Below, piece by piece: positions 1 through 5,310 of a DNA stretch of 7,654 nt; within the stretch, counting starts at the first letter, position 1; each line of letters starts with the position of its first letter. The position numbers and the translations under genes are program-made. The notes beneath the pieces were generated by a model. The model was not told the origin of the DNA and searched no databases. It saw only the letters and a program-made list of their open reading frames with translations. The stretch spans positions 1-7,654 of the forward strand of contig JBJMHP010000062.1 of the NCBI GenBank assembly GCA_045807325.1, written 5' to 3'. This DNA comes from CALGFH01 sp045807325 (GTDB taxonomy: Bacteria; Actinomycetota; CALGFH01).

Positions 1-70
1 CCACCGTGACGGCGAGCAGGACCAGGTATAGAACGAGGAACTCGGGACCGCTGATGCCCCATGTGTCCAT
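1..70 (-). CDS. TIGR04222-type membrane protein, N-terminus only (partial)
   Basis: Only the first 23 codons are inside the window; the gene runs off the left edge. The translation begins MDTWGISGPEFL and continues into a hydrophobic stretch (LVLYLVLLAVTV), the start of a transmembrane helix. From memory, a Met-Asp-Thr-Trp-Gly-Ile-x-Gly-Pro start is characteristic of the actinobacterial TIGR04222 membrane-protein family, whose function is not established. The ATG at 70-68 is preceded by a good ribosome binding site (GGAGG on the minus strand, 76-80; 5-nt gap), which fixes the start. It is divergent from the crotonase gene, and the tandem inverted repeats at 90-131 lie directly upstream of its ribosome binding site. 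The family call rests on very few residues and could be tested with the neighbouring sequence. Confidence 0.72.
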   Translation of the reverse strand, partial: MDTWGISGPEFLVLYLVLLAVTV

Positions 71-89
71 GGCGACCTCCTGGCCGCTC

Positions 90-131
90 CGCTGGTCATC
101 CCCGCCAGCGCGCTGGTCATCCCTGCCAGCG
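90..131. repeat. Two tandem 21-bp units, each an inverted repeat
   Basis: Positions 90-110 and 111-131 are direct repeats of 21 bp with one difference (C versus T in the spacer). Each unit is itself an inverted repeat: CGCTGG, a 9-nt spacer, then CCAGCG. At the junction the arms form a perfect 12-bp palindrome, CCAGCGCGCTGG (105-116). A shorter degenerate relative (CGCTGGT-A-ATCC-GCC) is at 202-216. The block lies 10-51 bp upstream of the ribosome binding site of the minus-strand membrane gene, so it could be a double operator or a pair of hairpins in that gene's 5' leader. The repeat is seen directly; its role is inference. Confidence 0.75.
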
Positions 132-196
132 ATTCCGATGCGTCAGCGCGAGTATCGGGCCGCCCCGAGCGGCCGTCCAGCCGCCCCGCCAAGTTG

Positions 197-210
197 TTAC
201 CCGCTGGTAA
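197..210. promoter_or_regulatory. Candidate operator: TTACC-N4-GGTAA palindrome
   Basis: A perfect 5-bp inverted repeat, TTACC (197-201) and GGTAA (206-210) with spacer CGCT, lies 65 bp upstream of the crotonase start codon. Its A/T content stands out in GC-rich surroundings. Short dyads of this shape are typical binding sites for dimeric TetR, GntR or MarR regulators, which often control acyl-CoA and degradation genes. No regulator gene is adjacent in this window and I see no convincing -10/-35 pair, so this is a candidate only. Confidence 0.35.
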
Positions 211-275
211 TCCGCCGTTCGACCGGCCCGCCTGCCACCATTGGCCCGGCACGCCGACGAGCCCGAGGAGCGCCG

Positions 276-1085
276 ATGCCCGACCGCTACGCCGACTACC
301 CGAGCCTGCAGCTGGAACGGCCCGCCGACGGGGTGCTGCGGGTGGTGATGAGCGCCCCCGGGCGCCTGAACGCGGCCGGCCCCCAGATGCACCGCGCCCT
401 GGCCGGCCTCTGGACCGAGATCGACCGCGACCCCGAGGTCCGGGCGGTGGTCGTCCGCGGTGCCGGGGACGCCTTCTCGGCCGGCGGCGACCTGGACCTG
501 GTGGCCGAGATGGCCGACGACTTCGAGGTCCGCCTGCGGGTCCTGCGCGAGGCCCGCGACCTGGTCTACAACCTGCTCAACTGCTCCAAGCCGGTAGTCT
601 CGGCCATGGCCGGCCCGGCCGGCGGGGCCGGGCTGGTCATAGGCCTGCTGGCCGACATCTCGATCGCCGCCCGCTCCGCCCGGATCATCGACGGCCACAC
701 CCGCCTGGGGGTGGCGGCCGGGGACCACGCGGCGATCGTCTGGCCGCTGCTCTGCGGGATGGCCAAGGCCAAGTACCACCTGCTGCTGTGCGAGCCGGTG
801 TCGGGGGAGGAGGCCGAGCGGATCGGGCTGGTGTCGCGCTGTGTCGACGACGCCGAGCTGCACGAGGTCGCCCTCGAGGTGGCGGTCAGGCTGGCCGGCG
901 GGTCCCAGAGCGCCATCCGCTGGACCAAGTACGCCCTCAACAACTGGCTGCGCATGGCCGGCCCGACCTTCGACACCTCCCTGGCCCTGGAGTTCCTCGG
1001 CTTCGGCGGCCCGGACGTGCGCGAGGGGATTGCGGCTTTCCGGGACAAGCGCCCGCCCACCTTCACCGGCCCGGCCTCGGAGTGA
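276..1085 (+). CDS. Crotonase-superfamily enzyme (enoyl-CoA hydratase/isomerase fold), probably not a classical hydratase
   Basis: This 269-residue protein has the usual length and layout of the enoyl-CoA hydratase/isomerase family. The first oxyanion-hole segment is FSAGGD (67-72), and the second lies in AGPAGGAG (112-119), followed by the conserved helix ending in LLADISIAA. Aligned by eye to rat crotonase, the catalytic Glu144 becomes Val121 and Glu164 becomes His141, so ordinary syn-hydration is unlikely. His141 and Asp150 (H-x8-D, in HTRLGVAAGD) followed by a VWP motif resemble, as I recall it, the His145/Asp154 dyad region of 6-oxocamphor hydrolase, a crotonase-fold C-C bond hydrolase. 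Glu239 may match its Glu244. The ATG at 276 is chosen because GAGGAG (265-270) lies 5 nt upstream; the frame stays open upstream but has no better site. It converges on the response regulator with only 4 bp between stop codons. The exact substrate is unknown. Confidence 0.9.
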   Translation: MPDRYADYPSLQLERPADGVLRVVMSAPGRLNAAGPQMHRALAGLWTEIDRDPEVRAVVVRGAGDAFSAGGDLDLVAEMADDFEVRLRVLREARDLVYNLLNCSKPVVSAMAGPAGGAGLVIGLLADISIAARSARIIDGHTRLGVAAGDHAAIVWPLLCGMAKAKYHLLLCEPVSGEEAERIGLVSRCVDDAELHEVALEVAVRLAGGSQSAIRWTKYALNNWLRMAGPTFDTSLALEFLGFGGPDVREGIAAFRDKRPPTFTGPASE

Positions 1086-1089
1086 CCGC

Positions 1090-1764
1090 TCAGCCGCGGC
1101 CGGGCTGCACCAGGCCGACCTCGTAGGCCAGGATCACCGCCTGGATCCGGTCGCGCAGGCCCAGCTTGGCCAGCACGTTGCCGACGTGGGTCTTGACGGT
1201 GTGCTCGCTGACGTACAGCGACGCGGCCATCTCGGCGTTGGACAGCCCCCTGGCCATCAGCTCCAGGGCCTCGCGCTCGCGGGCGGTGAGGGCGGCCAGG
1301 GCGTCCGGGTCGGGGTCGGCCCCGGCCGGGCGGCGGGCGAACTCCTCGATGAGGCGGCGGGTGACCCGCGGGGCGAGCAGCGCCTCGCCGGCCGCCACCA
1401 CCCGAACGGCCGCCACCAGGTCCTCGCGGGGCAGGTCCTTGAGCAGGAACCCGCTGGCCCCGGCCCGCAGGGCCTCGAACACGTACTCGTCCAGGTCGAA
1501 GGTGGTCAGGATCAGCACCCGGACCGGGTCGGCGGCCCCGGGGCCGGCCAGCCGGCGGGTCGCCGCCAGCCCGTCCAGCCGGGGCATGCGGATGTCCATC
1601 AGGACCACGTCGGGCCGTAGCCGCCCGGCCGCCTCGACCGCGTCCAGCCCGTCGGCGGCCTCGCCGACCACCTCGATGTCCGGCTGGGCCTCCAGGATCA
1701 TCCGGAACCCGGCCCGCACCAGCCCCTGGTCGTCCACCACCAGGACCCGGATCGGCCCGCTCAC
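1090..1764 (-). CDS. NarL/LuxR-family response regulator
   Basis: This 224-residue protein is a DNA-binding response regulator, partner of the histidine kinase just upstream. The receiver domain (about 5-122) has the acidic pair D11-D12, the phosphoacceptor D57 in PDVVLMDIRMP, the switch residue T87 or T88 in LILTTF, and K109 in LLKD. The LuxR-type helix-turn-helix (about 157-210) shows LTAREREALELMARGLSNAEMAASLYVSEHTVKTH features, including the recognition helix SEHTVKTHVGNVLAKL. The GTG start (1764-1762) overlaps the kinase stop codon in a GTGA arrangement (1761-1764), so translation is probably coupled; no strong ribosome binding site is seen. All receiver residues are present, so it should be phosphorylatable. 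The regulated genes cannot be read from the window. Confidence 0.95.
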   Translation of the reverse strand: MSGPIRVLVVDDQGLVRAGFRMILEAQPDIEVVGEAADGLDAVEAAGRLRPDVVLMDIRMPRLDGLAATRRLAGPGAADPVRVLILTTFDLDEYVFEALRAGASGFLLKDLPREDLVAAVRVVAAGEALLAPRVTRRLIEEFARRPAGADPDPDALAALTAREREALELMARGLSNAEMAASLYVSEHTVKTHVGNVLAKLGLRDRIQAVILAYEVGLVQPGRG

Positions 1765-2978
1765 CGGCCCGCCGTCCCGATGGGCAGACGGGCGTCGACG
1801 CTGAACCCGCCGTCTGGCCCGGGCCCGACGTGAAGCTCGCCCCCGAAGAGGGCCACCCGCTCCCGCATGCCCAGCAGGCCGCGGCCCTGGGCGGCGTCGG
1901 GTCGGCGCTCGACCGGCGCCCCGTTGCCTCCGGCCGGCCGGCCCTCGTCGCGGATCTGCAGCCGGAGGTCGTCGGGGCCGTAGCGGACCAGGACCCGGGC
2001 CCGGCCCGACCCGCCGTGCTTCACCGCGTTCGTCAGGGCCTCCTGGATGATCCGGTACGCGGACAGGTCGATCCCCGGCGGCAGAGCCGCCTCCGTGCCT
2101 TCGACCACCAGCTCGACCCGGAGCCCGGCCCGCCCGACCTGCTCGACCAGGGACGGCACCTCGGCCAGGCTGGGCTGGGGGGCCAGGCTGGGCGCCGGCT
2201 CCTCCCCGCCGCGCAGCATCCCCAGCAGCCGGCGCATCTCGACCAGGGCCTGGCGGCCGGTGGCGGCGATGGCCTCGAAGGCCCCGGCCGCCCGGGCCGG
2301 GTCGTGCTCGACCGCCACCGGGCCGGCCTCGGCCTGTACCACCATCATGCTGACGTGGTGGGCGACCACGTCGTGCAGCTCGCGGGCGATCCGGGCCCGC
2401 TCGGAGGCCACCGCGCGGCGGGCCTCGCCCTCCCGCTCCCGTTCCAGCCGCGCCGCCCGCTCCTGGGCCTCGGCGGCCAGGGCCCGCTGCACCCGGGCCC
2501 GGTCGCCCAGCAGCCAGGCTCCGGCCAGGGCGAGCGAGACGAAGGCGGCGTCGACCAGGTCGGCGTCGGTCCGGGGCAGGCTCAGGGAGAGCACCGCCAC
2601 CACGGCCGCGATCACGCCGGCGACCCGGGCCGCCCGCCGCCCGCCCCAGGCGGCCACCGAGTACATGCCGACCAGCCCGCCGACCGGGATCGGCATGGCC
2701 AGATCGGGCCAGGGCGCGAACCCGTAGGTGGCGGTGGCCAGGCCGGTGACCAGGCTGACGGCCAGCGGGTGCCGCCGCCGCCAGGCCAGCGGCAGCGTCT
2801 GGACCAGCACCAGCGCGGCCGCGACGGCGCCACCGGGCCGGCAGGCGCCCTCGCAGTCGCGGTTGCCGTACCACAGCGCGACCAGCGAGAACCCGGCCAG
2901 CAGGACGGCCAGCAGCCCGTCGGCCACCACCGGCCGCGCCCGCAGCCAGGCCACCACCTTGGTCGCATGCTCCACCAT
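1761..2978 (-). CDS. Membrane sensor histidine kinase, DesK/NarL type (HisKA_3)
   Basis: This 405-residue protein senses a signal at the membrane and phosphorylates the response regulator encoded next. The N-terminal part has about six hydrophobic segments (roughly 16-36, 50-65, 70-88, 92-110, 114-133, 141-158), followed by a charged probable coiled coil (159-198). The dimerisation/phosphoacceptor motif RIARELHDVVAHHVSMM places the phospho-His at H202. The ATPase domain has the N box ALTNAVKH (N317), the DEG turn (344-346) and the G box GRGLLGMRERV (365-375), close to its C-terminus as usual for this class. The basic N-terminus implies N-in topology, so the first loop, with C42 and C46, should face outward. 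ATG 2978 is the first good in-frame start but lacks a clear ribosome binding site. It lies 53 bp after the lipoprotein stop, suggesting one operon. Confidence 0.94.
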   Translation of the reverse strand: MVEHATKVVAWLRARPVVADGLLAVLLAGFSLVALWYGNRDCEGACRPGGAVAAALVLVQTLPLAWRRRHPLAVSLVTGLATATYGFAPWPDLAMPIPVGGLVGMYSVAAWGGRRAARVAGVIAAVVAVLSLSLPRTDADLVDAAFVSLALAGAWLLGDRARVQRALAAEAQERAARLEREREGEARRAVASERARIARELHDVVAHHVSMMVVQAEAGPVAVEHDPARAAGAFEAIAATGRQALVEMRRLLGMLRGGEEPAPSLAPQPSLAEVPSLVEQVGRAGLRVELVVEGTEAALPPGIDLSAYRIIQEALTNAVKHGGSGRARVLVRYGPDDLRLQIRDEGRPAGGNGAPVERRPDAAQGRGLLGMRERVALFGGELHVGPGPDGGFSVDARLPIGTAGR

Positions 2979-3031
2979 GGCGTCAGCATGCCGCGGCGGC
3001 GGCCCGGTGGCCTCCCTCGCCAGGGGGATTT

Positions 3032-4153
3032 CTACCCGCCGGCCAGGGCGGCCAGGTCGGGCGGGGCCGGGGCCGGCCGGGGCTCGGGCCAGCGCAGCGC
3101 CGCCCGGTCGATCCCGCGGGCCACCGGCTGGGGCCCGCGGCCGGTGACGTCCACCAGCCACAGGTCGGACGGCCCGTCGCAGCCGCCCTCGACCACCAGC
3201 ACCCGGCGGGTGTCGAGCCAGCCCACGGCGCTGGTCGGCCGGGTCGCCGCCGGCAGCAGGGGCCGGCCCGGCCCGCCGTCCAGCCCCGACAGGTCGGCCC
3301 GGCGGTCGCCGCAGCCGCTGCCGGTGTCGATGGCGATCTGGGTCGCGGACGGGTCGCGCCGGCCGACAATGGCCAGCACGTCGCGCTTGCCCGTCCAGGC
3401 CGGGGCCAGGCTCCGGCGCTCGGCCAGCGAGAACACCTCCAGCCGGCGGGTGCCGTCGGCCTGCCGGCTGCCGTAGTAGAGGGCCTTGCCGCTGGCCGAG
3501 AAGGCCAGCGGCCCCAGCCGGGCCTGGGTCGGGGCGACCACCCGGACCGCGCCGCCGCCGGTGTTGCTGGCCATCCAGACCTCGGAGGCGCCGTCGCGCC
3601 GGACCACGAAGGCCAGCGCCTCCCCCGACGGGTGGCTTGCCACCGCCTGGTAGGTGGAGCCGCCCCGGAACGGGGTGAGCTCGCGCAGGTCGATCGAGCC
3701 GAGGGCGGCCGAGGCCAGGTTGAGCCGGCCCGGGGTGACGAAGGCGAGGGCGTCGCCGCTGGGGCCGAGCCAGGTCAGCGACACGGTCTCGATGCCGCGG
3801 GGCGGCCGCCACACCGGGGCGCCGACCCCGCGCACCTCCAGCCCGTCCAGCACCACCCGGTCGCCCCGCGGCCCCCACAGGAACGGGCCCGGCCGGTGCA
3901 CCTCGAACAGGCACCACAGGCGGCGGCCGTCCGCGGTCGTCGCCCAGGCCCTGCCCCCGGCCACGAACGCCACCGGGGCGCTGGTGGGCGACGGGGTGGA
4001 GTCGGCGCAGCCGTCCGGGAGCGCCCCGGCGGCCGTGGAGCCGACCGTGGTCCCGGGCGGGTTGGGCAGGGTGGCGCCCCGCTCGGAGCACGCCACCGCC
4101 AGCATGGCCAGGGCGGCCAGCAGCAATCGGGCCCAGCTCGACCGCACCGGCAT
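3032..4153 (-). CDS. Predicted beta-propeller (WD40/PD40/TolB-like) lipoprotein
   Basis: This 373-residue protein starts with a basic residue, a hydrophobic core and a lipobox-like LAVAC (18-22), so it is probably lipidated at C22 and anchored outside the membrane. A Pro/Thr/Ser-rich linker (about 30-60) precedes repeats of the kind found in PD40/TolB-like propellers: WGPRGDRVVLD (93-103), WLGPSGDALAFVTPGRLNLAS (about 128-148), HPSGEALAFVVRRDGASEVWMAS (174-196), FSASGKALYYG with LEVFS (218-242), and a final blade near 310-335 ending DLWLVD. Four further cysteines (49, 81, 281, 325) could form disulfides. The start at 4153 is set by GGGAGGGA (4163-4170). It is the first gene of an apparent operon with the kinase and regulator, so an accessory sensing role is inferred. 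The specific family is not recognised. Confidence 0.85.
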   Translation of the reverse strand: MPVRSSWARLLLAALAMLAVACSERGATLPNPPGTTVGSTAAGALPDGCADSTPSPTSAPVAFVAGGRAWATTADGRRLWCLFEVHRPGPFLWGPRGDRVVLDGLEVRGVGAPVWRPPRGIETVSLTWLGPSGDALAFVTPGRLNLASAALGSIDLRELTPFRGGSTYQAVASHPSGEALAFVVRRDGASEVWMASNTGGGAVRVVAPTQARLGPLAFSASGKALYYGSRQADGTRRLEVFSLAERRSLAPAWTGKRDVLAIVGRRDPSATQIAIDTGSGCGDRRADLSGLDGGPGRPLLPAATRPTSAVGWLDTRRVLVVEGGCDGPSDLWLVDVTGRGPQPVARGIDRAALRWPEPRPAPAPPDLAALAGG

Positions 4154-4162
4154 GGTCAACCG

Positions 4163-4170
4163 TCCCTCCC
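4163..4170 (-). promoter_or_regulatory. Ribosome binding site of the propeller lipoprotein gene
   Basis: On the minus strand this reads GGGAGGGA, 9 nt before the ATG at 4153-4151. It favours that start over an in-frame ATG 19 codons upstream (4210), whose extension would put a non-signal stretch in front of the signal peptide. Confidence 0.75.
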
Positions 4171-4236
4171 AGTCGGGGGCAACTGGTGGTTGCAGGCATG
4201 ATCCCACCATGGGCGCAGAGTCGCGAACCTGGGCGG

Positions 4237-4242
4237 TAGCAT
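4237..4242 (+). promoter_or_regulatory. Candidate -10 element of a leaderless mtnA promoter
   Basis: TAGCAT fits the actinobacterial -10 pattern TANNNT. It ends 6 nt before the mtnA ATG, so the predicted transcription start falls on the A of the start codon (4249). No Shine-Dalgarno sequence precedes mtnA, which agrees with leaderless translation. No recognisable -35 box is present at the expected distance. The whole divergent region (4154-4248) is 95 bp. Confidence 0.5.
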
Positions 4243-4248
4243 CGCCGG

Positions 4249-5310
4249 ATGGAACTGGACCAGCTGCGCAGCGCCGTCGACTGGCGCGACGGCCGGCTGG
4301 AGCTCGTCGACCAGACCCGGCTCCCGGAACGGCTGGTCGTGCTCCGGCCGACGACCGTGGCCGAGGTGGTGGACGCGCTGGGACGCCTGGTCGTGCGCGG
4401 GGCCCCGGCCATCGGGGTCGCCGGGGCGTTCGGGGTGGTGCTCGGGCTGGCCGAGGCCGGCCCGCCCCGCCCCGGCCCCGAGGGCCTGGCCGCCGCCCTG
4501 GCCCACCTGCGGCGGGCCGCCGACACCCTGGAGGTGGCCCGCCCGACCGCGGTCAACCTGCGCTGGGCGGTGCGGCGGGTGGTCGCGGCCGCCGCCGGGG
4601 CCGGCGACGCCGCCGAGCTGCGCCGCCTCGCCCTCGAGGAGGCCGAGCGCATCCTCGAGGAGGACCGGGCCGCCTGCGCCCGGATCGCCGAGGCCGGCCG
4701 GGCCGAGCTGGCCTCCCGCCACCGGCTGCTCACCCACTGCAACACCGGGCGGCTGGCCACCGCCGGGCTGGGCACCGCCCTGGGGGTCGTCTACGCCAAG
4801 GCGGCGGCGGGGGAGCCCGTCCAGGTGCTGGCCTCCGAGACCCGGCCGCTGCTCCAGGGCGCCCGCCTGACGGCCTGGGAGCTGGTCACGGCCGGCATCC
4901 CGGTCACGGTGGTGGCCGACACCGCCGCCGGGGCGGCCATGGCCGGCGGGCTGGTCGACGCCGTGCTGGTCGGCTGCGACCGGGTGGCCGCCAACGGCGA
5001 CACCGCCAACAAGGTCGGCACCTACAGCCTGGCCGTGCTGGCCGCGGCCAACCGCATCCCCTTCTATGTGGTCGGGCCGCTGTCGTCCTTCGACCCCGAG
5101 GCCGCCGACGGCGCCCACATCGAGATCGAGCAGCGCCCGGCCGCCGAGGTCAGCACCCTGGCCGGCGCCCGGGTGGCCCCCGAGGCGGCCGCCGTCTGGA
5201 ACCCGGCCTTCGACGTGACCCCGGCCGCCCTCATCACCGCCTTCGTCACCGACGCCGGGGTGCTGCGCCCCCCGTTCCAGCCGGCGATCGCCGCCGCCCT
5301 CACGAGATGA
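4249..5310 (+). CDS. mtnA: S-methyl-5-thioribose-1-phosphate isomerase
   Basis: This 353-residue protein has the full length of the MtnA family (eIF-2B alpha/beta/delta-like fold). MtnA converts the aldose 5-methylthioribose-1-phosphate to the ketose 5-methylthioribulose-1-phosphate in the cytosolic methionine salvage pathway. Diagnostic motifs are RGAPAIGVAGA (50-60), the catalytic cysteine C164 in LTHCNTG, and the catalytic aspartate D244 in GCDRVAANGDTANKVGTY; these correspond to Cys160 and Asp240 of the Bacillus subtilis enzyme. The C-terminal IEIEQRP (291-297) and WNPAFDVTP (317-325) segments are also typical, though the family more often has EERP where this has EQRP. The ATG at 4249 has no ribosome binding site but lies at the predicted transcription start. 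No other methionine-salvage gene is in the window. Its 3' end overlaps the convergent substrate-binding protein gene by 11 bp. Confidence 0.96.
   Translation: MELDQLRSAVDWRDGRLELVDQTRLPERLVVLRPTTVAEVVDALGRLVVRGAPAIGVAGAFGVVLGLAEAGPPRPGPEGLAAALAHLRRAADTLEVARPTAVNLRWAVRRVVAAAAGAGDAAELRRLALEEAERILEEDRAACARIAEAGRAELASRHRLLTHCNTGRLATAGLGTALGVVYAKAAAGEPVQVLASETRPLLQGARLTAWELVTAGIPVTVVADTAAGAAMAGGLVDAVLVGCDRVAANGDTANKVGTYSLAVLAAANRIPFYVVGPLSSFDPEAADGAHIEIEQRPAAEVSTLAGARVAPEAAAVWNPAFDVTPAALITAFVTDAGVLRPPFQPAIAAALTR

Noticed and set aside
151..156. GATACT on the minus strand as a -10 box for the TIGR04222 gene
   Set aside because: It matches TATAAT at only 4 of 6 positions and has no -35 partner at a sensible distance.
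117..863. Long minus-strand open frame of 248 codons antisense to the crotonase gene
   Set aside because: Its translation is Gly/Gln/Asp/His-rich low-complexity text with no domain, and it lies opposite a clear crotonase gene; open antisense frames are expected at this G+C content.
1091..1107. CAGCC-N7-GGCTG inverted repeat at the crotonase/regulator junction as a terminator
   Set aside because: The stem is only 5 bp, has no T-run on either strand, and lies inside the regulator's coding end; such repeats arise often by chance in GC-rich DNA.
1090..2874. A 594-codon minus-strand frame placing a long N-terminal extension on the response regulator
   Set aside because: The extension is an out-of-frame reading of the kinase gene; the receiver domain begins properly at the GTG at 1764.
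1761..4775. A single 1004-codon minus-strand open frame running through the kinase, lipoprotein and mtnA regions
   Set aside because: Only the last 405 codons are the kinase. The upstream part is another frame of the lipoprotein gene and the antisense of mtnA, with Ala/Arg/Pro-rich noise and no motifs. It is not a giant fusion protein.
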